A stretch of 12,989 nt of DNA from positions 1-12,989 of the forward strand of contig JAUWRZ010000022.1 in NCBI GenBank assembly GCA_030610325.1, read 5' to 3'. Numbering within the stretch: position 1 is the first letter of the stretch; each line of letters begins with the position of its first letter. This document shows positions 1 through 12,989 of this stretch, one piece after another. The position numbers were made by a program, and so were the translations under genes. The notes below the pieces were generated by a model. The model ran no database searches. It had not been told where the DNA came from and saw only the letters and a program-made list of their open reading frames with translations. The stretch comes from Sulfurimonadaceae bacterium (lineage in GTDB: Bacteria; Campylobacterota; Campylobacteria; Campylobacterales; Sulfurimonadaceae).

Positions 1-11
1 ATTGTAGGCAT
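1..11 (-). CDS. rpsL: Ribosomal protein S12, first codons only (5' fragment)
   Basis: Only the first 11 bases are inside the window. Read on the minus strand they give ATG CCT ACA AT, that is Met-Pro-Thr-Ile/Met, which matches the near-universal start of S12 (MPTI in many bacteria). A purine-rich AAGGA lies about 6 bases upstream of the ATG (around 17-21), as expected for a ribosome binding site. S12 is part of the decoding centre of the 30S subunit. The position right after rpoC, before an expected rpsG and fusA, is the usual bacterial arrangement and is the main support. Three residues alone would not be enough, so the name rests on start codon, ribosome binding site and context together. 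Confidence 0.75.
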
Positions 12-80
12 ACAATTCCTTTCTAAATTAATGTTCCAGTAGAATATAACCCGCTTTATTACAGGGATTATGAACGCGTG

Positions 81-86
81 ATTATA
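81..86 (-). promoter_or_regulatory. -10 element of a probable rpsL promoter
   Basis: On the minus strand a perfect TATAAT lies about 70 bases upstream of the rpsL start codon and downstream of the rpoC terminator. The 20 bases before it are AT-rich with runs of T and A. I see no good TTGACA-like -35, which is typical of housekeeping promoters in Campylobacterota, where the -35 box is poorly conserved and replaced by T-rich sequence. The predicted leader would be about 60 bases. No transcription start has been seen, so this is an inference from sequence and position. Confidence 0.55.
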
Positions 87-149
87 CTGAAAAATATTTT
101 AAATGAAGCTGATTTTAAGAAATATGCAAGGCAAGATCGTAGAAGGTCT

Positions 150-184
150 AAAAAGTTCTCAAAGAGCTTCACAGCTCTTTGAGA
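150..184 (-). terminator. Rho-independent terminator after rpoC
   Basis: A perfect 12-base-pair stem (157-168 with 173-184) closes a 4-base loop. Read on the minus strand it is followed after two bases by five T (154-150). It begins about 60 bases after the rpoC stop codon, where the operon should end. In the plus direction there is no T-run, so the polarity fits only the minus-strand genes. The stem is of mixed composition (AGCTC plus AAAGAG), so efficiency may be moderate. Confidence 0.8.
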
Positions 185-197
185 GAATGTGTCTGCT

Positions 198-225
198 ACT
201 CAGGAGTCAGTAGACATCCCTGAGT
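198..225 (-). other. Hairpin in the rpoC 3' untranslated region
   Basis: A 7-base-pair inverted repeat (198-204 with 219-225) encloses 14 bases, between the rpoC stop codon and the main terminator. Part of the loop can instead pair with the bases around 191-200, so two folds compete. A further 6-base-pair stem (233-238 with 248-253) spans the rpoC stop codon. None has a T-run, so they look like 3' end protection or processing structures and not terminators. Function is not known. Confidence 0.4.
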
Positions 226-244
226 GTTCATAGAAGAGAGATGA

Positions 245-8903
<8,659 letters not shown>

Positions 8904-8937
8904 CTACCTCGGTAAGTAAATTAATTAGTTGATGAGT

Positions 8938-8987
8938 GATCCAAATGCGGTGGATCTAAAGGGTCAATGGTCCAGGTACTCCTGAAC
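8938..8987 (-). other. Two hairpins in the rpoB leader
   Basis: Two stem-loops lie between the attenuator and the rpoB ribosome binding site. One has a 6-base-pair stem (8938-8943 with 8951-8956) and a 7-base loop. The other has a 7-base-pair stem with one G-U pair on the minus strand (8970-8976 with 8981-8987) and the 4-base loop AGTA. They would be part of the rpoB 5' untranslated region, about 40 to 90 bases before the start codon. They could control stability or processing of the rpoBC message. No known riboswitch or leader family is recognised. Confidence 0.4.
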
Positions 8988-9015
8988 AGAGCCACAAGTA
9001 ATGAATGTTAGTGGT

Positions 9016-9021
9016 TTTATA
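9016..9021 (-). promoter_or_regulatory. Possible -10 element upstream of rpoB
   Basis: Minus-strand TATAAA lies just after the rplL-rpoB terminator-like hairpin and about 115 bases before the rpoB start. It could start an extra rpoBC transcript downstream of the attenuator. There is no recognisable -35, and the hairpin stem occupies the -35 region. The evidence is weak. Confidence 0.2.
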
Positions 9022-9025
9022 CGAC

Positions 9026-9070
9026 AAAAGGGCACTTTCACGATACGTCGTACGTACCCTGAAAGTGCCC
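9026..9070 (-). terminator. Probable transcription attenuator between rplL and rpoB
   Basis: A perfect 10-base-pair stem (9030-9039 with 9061-9070), with GGGC at its base, encloses a 21-base loop that can itself form a short inner stem. Read on the minus strand the stem is followed immediately by TTTT (9029-9026) and then G. It has the form of a rho-independent terminator with a short T-run. E. coli has a known partial terminator at the same gene junction, which keeps polymerase output below that of the L7/L12 stalk protein. The short T-run suggests incomplete termination, which fits rpoBC depending on the upstream promoter. Read-through level is not known. Confidence 0.65.
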
Positions 9071-9082
9071 ATTTACGGAGAG

Positions 9083-9098
9083 GAAGGCCGAAGCCTTC
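9083..9098 (-). other. Hairpin with UUCG loop after rplL
   Basis: On the minus strand GAAGGC-TTCG-GCCTTC forms a 6-base-pair stem capped by UUCG with a C-G closing pair, the exceptionally stable tetraloop class. It starts 16 bases after the rplL stop codon and ends about 12 bases before the attenuator stem. It has no T-run. A likely role is to block 3' exonucleases and stabilise the abundant rplJL message; that role is inferred. Confidence 0.6.
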
Positions 9099-9114
9099 GT
9101 GAAAGCAGTCAGTC

Positions 9115-9486
9115 TTATTTGACTTCGACTGTAGCACCAGCTTCTTCAAGAGCTTTCTTAGCTTCTTCAGCAGCGTCTTTATCGACACCCTCTTTAACAG
9201 TTGAAGGAAGTTGCTCAGCTGCAGATTTTGCTTCTTTAAGGCCAAGACCTGTAAGAGCACGGATAGCTTTAATGACGTTGATCTTCTTAGGTCCGACTTC
9301 AGTGATGACAACATCAAACTCAGTCTTCTCTTCAGCAGCAGCAGCATCGCCGCCAGCAGCACCAGCAACAGCGACAGGCTGTGCAGATACGCCAAATTTC
9401 TCTTCGAATTCTTTTACAAGCTCAGAAAGCTCGAGGACAGATAGGTTAGCGATATATTCTAGTACATCTTCTTTAGTTACAGCCAT
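9115..9486 (-). CDS. rplL: Ribosomal protein L7/L12
   Basis: Stalk protein of the 50S subunit, present as several dimers bound to L10, that recruits translation factors such as EF-Tu and EF-G and stimulates their GTPase. It has 123 residues, the family's usual length. The N-terminal dimerisation helices (residues 1-30) lead to an alanine- and glycine-rich hinge at about 38-54 ([15 protein letters not shown]). The compact C-terminal domain follows from [10 protein letters not shown], with the factor-binding stretch [19 protein letters not shown] at about 69-87 and the [17 protein letters not shown] end. CAGGAG precedes the ATG at a normal distance. The gene lies 28 bases after rplJ, and the pair is expected to be translated from one message, with L7/L12 made in excess of L10. 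Confidence 0.98.
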   Translation of the reverse strand: MAVTKEDVLEYIANLSVLELSELVKEFEEKFGVSAQPVAVAGAAGGDAAAAEEKTEFDVVITEVGPKKINVIKAIRALTGLGLKEAKSAAEQLPSTVKEGVDKDAAEEAKKALEEAGATVEVK

Positions 9487-9514
9487 AATGGTCTCCTGTA
9501 TTTATAAATATTAT

Positions 9515-10000
9515 TTACGAAGCTTCAGCTTCGTTCTTCTCTTTAAGCGCATTCAGGCCGATAGTAAAGTTCTGTACCGGTGCCATCCATGTCGCAGCGA
9601 GCATACCAAGTAGTTCTTCACGACCTGGAAGTTTAGCGAACGCTTCGATCTTAGCGATATCTGCTGCATCTCCGTCAAGATAGCCAGCTTTGATAACGAA
9701 CTTATCGTTTTTCTTAGCAAACTCAGCTGCTACTTTTGCAGCAGAGATGACATCATCTGACCAGACAAAAAGGTTTGTGTCTTTGATCACGATACCACTC
9801 ATACCTGCATTTGCCAATGCGATAGTCGCCAATGTGTTCTTTACGACTCTTACAGAACTACCTTTTGATCTTGCATCTTTACGAAGTTCTTCAAGTTCAC
9901 TTACAGTAAGACCTTTATAATCACAGATCACGACGGCAGTGGTGTTCTCAAATGCAGTAGCGAGTTCTGCGATCACTTCAGCTTTTTTAGTTTTTAACAT
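9515..10000 (-). CDS. rplJ: Ribosomal protein L10
   Basis: Base of the ribosomal stalk: it binds 23S rRNA beside L11 and carries the L7/L12 dimers on its C-terminal helix. It has 161 residues, close to the usual 165. The N-terminal RNA-binding domain shows the family pattern KAEVIAELATAF, then CDYKGLTVSELEELRK at about 25-40 and VVKNTLATIA at about 53-62. The C-terminal helix ends in FTIGLNALKEKNEAEAS. AAGGAG precedes the start. In many bacteria L10, alone or with L7/L12, represses its own translation by binding the leader; the structured 244-base gap upstream fits that scheme. Confidence 0.98.
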   Translation of the reverse strand: MLKTKKAEVIAELATAFENTTAVVICDYKGLTVSELEELRKDARSKGSSVRVVKNTLATIALANAGMSGIVIKDTNLFVWSDDVISAAKVAAEFAKKNDKFVIKAGYLDGDAADIAKIEAFAKLPGREELLGMLAATWMAPVQNFTIGLNALKEKNEAEAS

Positions 10001-10013
10001 AGTTTCTCCTTTC

Positions 10014-10122
10014 CAGACTTGACTTCAAGCGGGGCGGGCATGTGTCATAGGAGATACATGTCTGCACAAAATGTACGGTGAAAGGCCGATTAAGCTTACT
10101 ACCGACTCGGTAGAAACCCCCA
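10014..10122 (-). promoter_or_regulatory. Probable L10-binding leader of rplJL
   Basis: The bases before rplJ are rich in structure. On the minus strand there is a 6-base-pair hairpin CTACCG/CGGTAG (10099-10104 with 10108-10113). Further on, an interrupted stem is built on CATGT/ACATG (around 10039-10068) with A-C mismatches. A GGGGG run (10121-10117) could pair with CCCC (10034-10031) to close the domain. E. coli and Bacillus carry an L10 leader of comparable size in this position. I match it by position and overall layout, not by a covariance model, and I cannot point to the kink-turn with certainty. Confidence 0.45.
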
Positions 10123-10163
10123 TCTCTCTTCAGTCTAAGTGATTCAGATCTCCGTATGAAGAT

Positions 10164-10196
10164 CTTTACTTTAAGATCCGTGATCTTAAAGTAAAG
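10164..10196 (-). other. Perfect 15-base-pair hairpin between rplA and rplJ
   Basis: Bases 10164-10178 and 10182-10196 are exact inverted repeats separated by only three bases (CGT). The stem is mostly A-T with a GATC at its tip. There is no T-run on either side in the minus direction, so it is not a standard terminator. Just downstream AGATC/GATCT (10146-10150 with 10161-10165) overlaps one arm and could form a competing stem. A long uninterrupted duplex like this is a plausible RNase III cutting site separating rplKA from rplJL messages; that is inference. Confidence 0.6.
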
Positions 10197-10209
10197 GATT
10201 CCAGCAGGA

Positions 10210-10230
10210 CCAGAGAGATAGACTCTCCGG
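10210..10230 (-). other. Hairpin just after the rplA stop codon
   Basis: An 8-base-pair stem with one G-U pair on the minus strand (10210-10217 with 10223-10230) closes a 5-base loop, beginning 14 bases after the rplA stop codon. No T-run follows. It probably marks the 3' end of the rplKA part of the message, by protection or processing. Confidence 0.45.
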
Positions 10231-10244
10231 TACTAAAAGAGACT

Positions 10245-10940
10245 CTATTTGACGTCTGCGAGTTCGTTAAGGTCAAATCTTACTGCAGGACTCATAGTGA
10301 GTGAGAGCGCAGCGTTCTTGATGTAACGCCCTTTAGCAGAAGCAGGTTTTTGCTTGTTGATAGCTACGACAAATGCCAAGATGTTCTCAGAGATCTTATC
10401 GCTGTCAAAACTTACCTTACCGATACCCGCATGGATGTTACCTTTTTTGTCAACACGAAAAGCGACCTGGCCGCCTTTTACATTGTTGACAGCTTTAGCG
10501 ACATCTGGTGTGACTGTACCAGTCTTAGGGTTAGGCATCAGACCTTTTGGCCCTAGTATACGGCCGATCTTACCTACGACACCCATACAATCCGGAGCAG
10601 CGACGACAACATCAAAGTTGAAGATACCCTCTTTGATCTGGTCTACGAGTTCGTCAGTACCAACGATATCAGCACCGGCAGCTCTAGCTTCATCAGCTTT
10701 AGCACCTTTTGCGAATACCGCGACACGGACAGTCTTACCTGTACCATGCGGAAGCACAACCGCACCACGAACCATCTGATCAGCGTGACGAGGGTCAACG
10801 TTCAGATTCATTGCGATCTCGATAGTCTCGTCGAATTTTGCTGATTTTAACTCTTTGATAAGACCAGCTGCTTCGTCGATAGTGTAATTTTTACTGTTAT
10901 CGATCTTTTCGCTTAATTGTTTATAGCGTTTACTTGACAT
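10245..10940 (-). CDS. rplA: Ribosomal protein L1
   Basis: Large-subunit protein that forms the mobile L1 stalk and helps release deacylated tRNA from the E site; in many bacteria it also represses translation of its own rplKA message. It has 231 residues from the ATG at 10940 (MSSKRYKQL), close to the family's usual length of about 230. An in-frame ATG 14 codons upstream (10982) is rejected because AGGAG at 10953-10949 sits 8 bases before the 10940 ATG and the extension (MIKNDAADL...) is not family-like. The L1 signature is visible: [22 protein letters not shown] at about 132-153, followed by [21 protein letters not shown]. The protein ends in domain I sequence ([11 protein letters not shown]). 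It lies 68 bases after rplK. Confidence 0.97.
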   Translation of the reverse strand: MSSKRYKQLSEKIDNSKNYTIDEAAGLIKELKSAKFDETIEIAMNLNVDPRHADQMVRGAVVLPHGTGKTVRVAVFAKGAKADEARAAGADIVGTDELVDQIKEGIFNFDVVVAAPDCMGVVGKIGRILGPKGLMPNPKTGTVTPDVAKAVNNVKGGQVAFRVDKKGNIHAGIGKVSFDSDKISENILAFVVAINKQKPASAKGRYIKNAALSLTMSPAVRFDLNELADVK

Positions 10941-10948
10941 TTTGATTT

Positions 10949-10953
10949 CTCCT
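10949..10953 (-). promoter_or_regulatory. Ribosome binding site that sets the rplA start
   Basis: Minus-strand AGGAG ends 8 bases before the ATG at 10940. It decides for that start against the longer in-frame ATG at 10982. The surrounding rplK-rplA gap also contains two short alternative inverted repeats (CCGCA/TGCGG and GATCA/TGATC), too small to classify. Confidence 0.7.
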
Positions 10954-11008
10954 GTTAAATCTGCCGCATCGTTTTTGATCACTGCGGTCGATGATCATGT
11001 TGGATGTC

Positions 11009-11434
11009 TTAGTCGACTATCTCAATACCCATAGAACGAGCTGAACCGGCAAGCGTGTTTGCTGCTGCTTCTTCATCATCTGTATTAAGGTCTTCGATCT
11101 TACTCTTGACCACTTCCATAAGCTGAGCTTTGGTGATCTTTCCTACTTTGTTCTTAAGAGGGTTATCAGTACCCTTTTTAAGACCGGCAGCTTTCAACAG
11201 AAGTGCTGACGCTGGAGGCTGCTTGGTGACAAAGGTAAAACTTCTGTCTGCATAGACTGTGATGACGACAGGGATCTTGAATCCCATCTTATCTTTAGTC
11301 TTCTCATTGAATGCCTTAGTGAATTCCATGATGTTAACACCACGTTGTCCTAATGCAGGGCCTACCGGCGGTGCCGGATTTGCTTTACCAGCTTCGATCT
11401 GAAGCTTGATATAATCCATGACTTTTTTTGCCAT
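11009..11434 (-). CDS. rplK: Ribosomal protein L11
   Basis: Protein of the GTPase-associated centre: it binds the 23S rRNA segment near the L10 stalk and takes part in factor function and in stringent-response sensing by RelA-type enzymes. It has 141 residues, the standard length. The N-terminal domain has the proline-rich signature [19 protein letters not shown] at about 20-38. The C-terminal RNA-binding domain includes [15 protein letters not shown] and ends with [18 protein letters not shown] precedes the ATG. The gene begins 19 bases after nusG, so co-transcription with secE-nusG is likely. Confidence 0.98.
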   Translation of the reverse strand: MAKKVMDYIKLQIEAGKANPAPPVGPALGQRGVNIMEFTKAFNEKTKDKMGFKIPVVITVYADRSFTFVTKQPPASALLLKAAGLKKGTDNPLKNKVGKITKAQLMEVVKSKIEDLNTDDEEAAANTLAGSARSMGIEIVD

Positions 11435-11453
11435 TGTGCTTCCTTTTTTTGGA

Positions 11454-11984
11454 TTAAATTATTTTCTCTACTTGCGTATATGCGATGTCTACAGGAGTCG
11501 CACGTCCGAAGATAGAGACATTGAGTTTCAAAGTACCATGCTCGAGGTCATACTCATCTACCGTACCGGTAAAGTTTGCGAATGGACCGTCGATGATACG
11601 GACCATCTCACCATTATCGAAAAAGACTTTTGGTTTCGGAGCTGCTCTGTTGTGTACACGGTCGAGGATGACATTGATGTCGTTCTCGCTCAACGGTGTC
11701 GGATGATTTGCCTCACCGATAAAGCCTGATACTCGAGGGATCGACTGGATCATGTGCTGTACTTCTGTAGTAAGGTCCACATTGATAAAGACATAACCTG
11801 AGTATAGTGAGCGCTCAGTGACTTTTTTCTTGCCGTTCTTGACTTCGATGACATCTTCTGTAGGGACAATGATCTCTTCGATCATCTCCTGCAGACTGTT
11901 CTCTTCGATGATGTTCTCAATAGCTACTTTTACGCTACGTTCACTTCCTGCATAGGTCTGAATAGAGTACCACTGATGTGCCAT
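11454..11984 (-). CDS. nusG: Transcription termination/antitermination factor NusG
   Basis: Elongation factor that binds the RNA polymerase clamp through its N-terminal domain and reduces pausing; its C-terminal KOW domain can contact Rho or ribosomal protein S10. It has 176 residues, close to the 181 of E. coli. The NGN domain opens with [11 protein letters not shown] (residues 5-15) and contains [10 protein letters not shown] at about 58-67. The KOW domain at about 122-176 has [18 protein letters not shown] and [11 protein letters not shown], both highly typical. GGGAG precedes the start. The 10-base gap from secE is the usual bacterial secE-nusG pairing. Confidence 0.98.
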   Translation of the reverse strand: MAHQWYSIQTYAGSERSVKVAIENIIEENSLQEMIEEIIVPTEDVIEVKNGKKKVTERSLYSGYVFINVDLTTEVQHMIQSIPRVSGFIGEANHPTPLSENDINVILDRVHNRAAPKPKVFFDNGEMVRIIDGPFANFTGTVDEYDLEHGTLKLNVSIFGRATPVDIAYTQVEKII

Positions 11985-11994
11985 ATCTCTCTCC

Positions 11995-12180
11995 CTAACC
12001 TAAGATCGCAGAAAGCGATGAGGACATGATAAGGTCTACCAGTGCCAGAAAGATCGAGATGAACGTGACGACCAGGAACACAGCAAAGAATGCCTGTTTT
12101 ACCTGTGGTTTAGTAGGGAAGATGACCTTAGCCAGCTCAGACTTTGAGTTTCTAAAATAAGATGTTACATCGTTTTTCAT
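11995..12180 (-). CDS. secE: Preprotein translocase subunit SecE
   Basis: Small inner-membrane subunit that clamps the SecY channel in the SecYEG translocon. It has 61 residues, the short single-span form found in most bacteria, not the three-span E. coli form. An amphipathic, charged N-terminal part (FRNSKSELAKVIFPTK, about 9-24) lies at the cytoplasmic face. One hydrophobic segment follows at about 29-52 (AFFAVFLVVTFISIFLALVDLIM). The conserved W-P of many SecE proteins is replaced by IFP. GAGGA precedes the ATG. It sits between tRNA-Trp and nusG, the standard place in this phylum. Confidence 0.95.
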   Translation of the reverse strand: MKNDVTSYFRNSKSELAKVIFPTKPQVKQAFFAVFLVVTFISIFLALVDLIMSSSLSAILG

Positions 12181-12198
12181 GATCGTTTATCCTCTATG

Positions 12199-12211
12199 AC
12201 GCTAAAAGCGT
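12199..12211 (-). other. Small hairpin in the secE leader
   Basis: A 5-base-pair stem ACGCT/AGCGT with a 3-base loop lies between the tRNA-Trp 3' end and the secE ribosome binding site. Minus-strand TTGACA occurs some 20 bases upstream, but no -10 element follows at the right spacing. It may simply separate tRNA processing from secE translation. Confidence 0.3.
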
Positions 12212-12261
12212 GTACATTTGCTGTCAATATTGCTCTAAAGCCGCATTGATAGTGAATGTGG

Positions 12262-12337
12262 TGGCAGGCGAAGAGGGATTCGAACCCACAACCATCGGAT
12301 TTGGAATCCGGCGCTCTACCATTGGAGCTATTCGCCT
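12262..12337 (-). tRNA. trnW: tRNA-Trp (anticodon CCA)
   Basis: The 76-base cloverleaf reads on the minus strand. The acceptor stem AGGCGAA pairs fully with TTCGCCT, followed by a G discriminator and an encoded CCA (12264-12262). The D arm is GCTC/GAGC. The anticodon loop is TTCCAAA with CCA at 12304-12302, decoding UGG. The T arm contains TTCGAAT. Two non-standard pairs are seen: C-A at the top of the anticodon stem, and U-U at the second T-stem pair (GTGGG against CCCTC). The gene lies between rpmG and secE, probably processed from the same transcript. A tRNA-Trp next to secE is common in bacteria. Confidence 0.96.
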
Positions 12338-12368
12338 AAATATCCTGTCGACTAAGACAGAAAGAGAG

Positions 12369-12390
12369 GCTGCGAAAGACTCTTCGCAGC
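12369..12390 (-). other. GC-rich hairpin between rpmG and tRNA-Trp
   Basis: An 8-base-pair stem GCTGCGAA/TTCGCAGC closes a 6-base loop. On the minus strand it is followed by CTCTCTTTCTG, pyrimidine-rich but without a true T-run. It may be a weak terminator or attenuator, or a processing guide for the 5' side of the tRNA. If it stopped transcription fully, the genes downstream would need another promoter, and I see none that is convincing. Confidence 0.45.
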
Positions 12391-12397
12391 TTACTTT

Positions 12398-12411
12398 TCA
12401 CGCAAGCGTGA
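12398..12411 (-). other. Small hairpin at the rpmG 3' end
   Basis: Minus-strand TCACG-CTTG-CGTGA forms a 5-base-pair stem with a CUUG loop closed by G-C, a stable tetraloop type. It lies four bases after the rpmG stop codon and in front of the larger hairpin. It is likely a 3' protection element. Confidence 0.4.
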
Positions 12412-12415
12412 TCTA

Positions 12416-12568
12416 CTACAGTTTTGCCTCTTTGTGAACAGTGTGCTCACGACAGAACTTACAGTACTTACTCACTGAGAACTTCCCAGTGTGTGTTTTT
12501 TTATTTTTGGTCGTGTGATAGTTACGACGAGTACACTTCTCACAAGCCAAGTGGATATTTTCACGCAT
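12416..12568 (-). CDS. rpmG: Ribosomal protein L33
   Basis: Small 50S protein near the E site, 50 residues, matching the family length. The frame starts MRENIHLACEKC and ends HTVHKEAKL. It is the zinc-binding form: Cys9 and Cys12 (CEKC) with Cys36 and Cys39 (CKFC) make a zinc ribbon. The middle part YHTTKNKKTHTGKFSVSKY is typical of L33. An AGGTTG lies a few bases before the ATG as a modest ribosome binding site. The start is 35 bases after the tuf stop codon, so it is co-transcribed with tuf, as in related genomes. Confidence 0.95.
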   Translation of the reverse strand: MRENIHLACEKCTRRNYHTTKNKKTHTGKFSVSKYCKFCREHTVHKEAKL

Positions 12569-12586
12569 TTTTCAACCTACTTTGAA

Positions 12587-12609
12587 GCGAATCGGAAAAC
12601 CGATTACGC
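12587..12609 (-). other. Hairpin across the tuf stop codon
   Basis: On the minus strand GCG-(T)-AATCGG pairs with CCGATT-CGC around a TTTT loop. This is a 9-base-pair stem with one bulged base, containing the last Ala codon and the TAA of tuf. No T-run follows, so it does not look like a terminator. It could slow 3' decay or mark a processing point between tuf and rpmG. Confidence 0.4.
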
Positions 12610-12989
12610 TAGGATCTTAGCGACGACGCCGGCGCCGACTGTACGTCCACCTTCGCGAATTGCGAAACGTGTACCTTCTTCCATTGCGATCGGAGCGATA
12701 AGCTCAGCCGTAACAGAAACGTTGTCCCCTGGCATTACCATCTCAGTACCTTCAGGTAGAGTGATAGCACCAGTTACATCAGTTGTACGAACGTAGAACT
12801 GTGGACGGTAACCATTGAAGAATGGAGTATGACGACCACCTTCTTCTTTAGAGAGGATATAGACCTCAGCAGTGAACTTAGTGTGAGGAGTGATAGAGCC
12901 CGGCTTACAAAGGACCTGACCACGCTCAACAGCTTCTTTATCGATACCACGAAGAAGAACACCACAGTTGTCACCAGCGACACCACAAT
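12604..12989 (-). CDS. tuf: Elongation factor Tu, C-terminal part
   Basis: EF-Tu brings aminoacyl-tRNA to the ribosome in a GTP-dependent way. The gene continues past the right edge; 127 full codons and the stop are inside the window, covering the last part of domain II and all of domain III. Diagnostic stretches are [58 protein letters not shown] and the terminal [20 protein letters not shown]. The residue after AGDN is Cys, where E. coli has Val. The GTPase domain is outside the window, so its integrity cannot be judged. tuf next to rpmG, tRNA-Trp and secE is a normal arrangement. Confidence 0.98.
   Translation of the reverse strand, partial: CGVAGDNCGVLLRGIDKEAVERGQVLCKPGSITPHTKFTAEVYILSKEEGGRHTPFFNGYRPQFYVRTTDVTGAITLPEGTEMVMPGDNVSVTAELIAPIAMEEGTRFAIREGGRTVGAGVVAKILA

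Noticed and set aside
8964..9395. Open frame of 143 codons on the minus strand overlapping rplL in another frame
   Set aside because: Its leucine-rich start is an out-of-frame reading of the L7/L12 hinge and C-terminal domain, and it runs through the attenuator hairpins.
9005..9613. Open frame of 202 codons on the plus strand across rplL and part of rplJ
   Set aside because: It is antisense to two certain ribosomal protein genes, has serine- and alanine-rich low-complexity content mirroring them, and has no family likeness.
10941..10982. Longer rplA start at the upstream in-frame ATG
   Set aside because: The extension contains the AGGAG ribosome binding site of the 10940 start and does not resemble L1.
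12210..12235. TTGACA on the minus strand upstream of secE as a promoter -35
   Set aside because: At 16-18 bases downstream there is only TAGCGT-like sequence, part of a small hairpin, and no acceptable -10.
12210..12437. Open frame of 75 codons on the plus strand over tRNA-Trp
   Set aside because: It runs across the complement of the tRNA (giving the EEGFEPTTIGFG translation often seen from tRNA genes) and into the complement of rpmG.

Overview
This window carries one block of core gene-expression genes, almost all on the minus strand. Read 5'->3' on that strand the order is tuf (3' part) - rpmG - tRNA-Trp - secE - nusG - rplK - rplA - rplJ - rplL - rpoB - rpoC, then a terminator and the first 11 bases of rpsL at the left edge. 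The gene order, the protein wording and the moderate GC content point to a member of Campylobacterota (formerly Epsilonproteobacteria). A Sulfurovum- or Sulfurimonas-like organism seems most likely, but the genus is an inference from memory of sequence style and not from a search.

Layout from right to left: 12604-12989 holds the C-terminal 127 residues of EF-Tu. 12416-12568 holds ribosomal protein L33 (rpmG), and 12262-12337 a tRNA-Trp with its CCA encoded. secE (12180-11995) and nusG (11984-11454) are 10 bases apart. rplK (11434-11009) and rplA (10940-10245) follow. A 244-base gap contains strong hairpins and a probable L10-binding leader in front of rplJ (10000-9515) and rplL (9486-9115). 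A second, 214-base gap contains a UUCG-capped hairpin and a terminator-like attenuator in front of rpoB (8900-4755). rpoC (4762-245) overlaps the end of rpoB by 8 bases. A clear rho-independent terminator lies at about 150-184, followed by a -10-like TATAAT and a ribosome binding site for rpsL, whose start codon is at 11-9.

Functionally the genes form one unit. EF-Tu, L33, tRNA-Trp and the stalk proteins L11, L1, L10 and L7/L12 serve translation. NusG and the beta and beta' subunits serve transcription, and SecE serves protein export. The stalk genes sit just upstream of the polymerase genes, and the hairpins between rplA/rplJ and rplL/rpoB are placed where stoichiometry between ribosomal proteins (needed in high amounts, L7/L12 most of all) and RNA polymerase (needed in lower amounts) would be adjusted.

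I found no mobile element, CRISPR array, toxin system or other accessory system. There is no gene-free stretch longer than 300 bases. What deserves a second look is regulatory RNA structure in the two long gaps, a large insertion in the beta' trigger loop, and small features at gene junctions.
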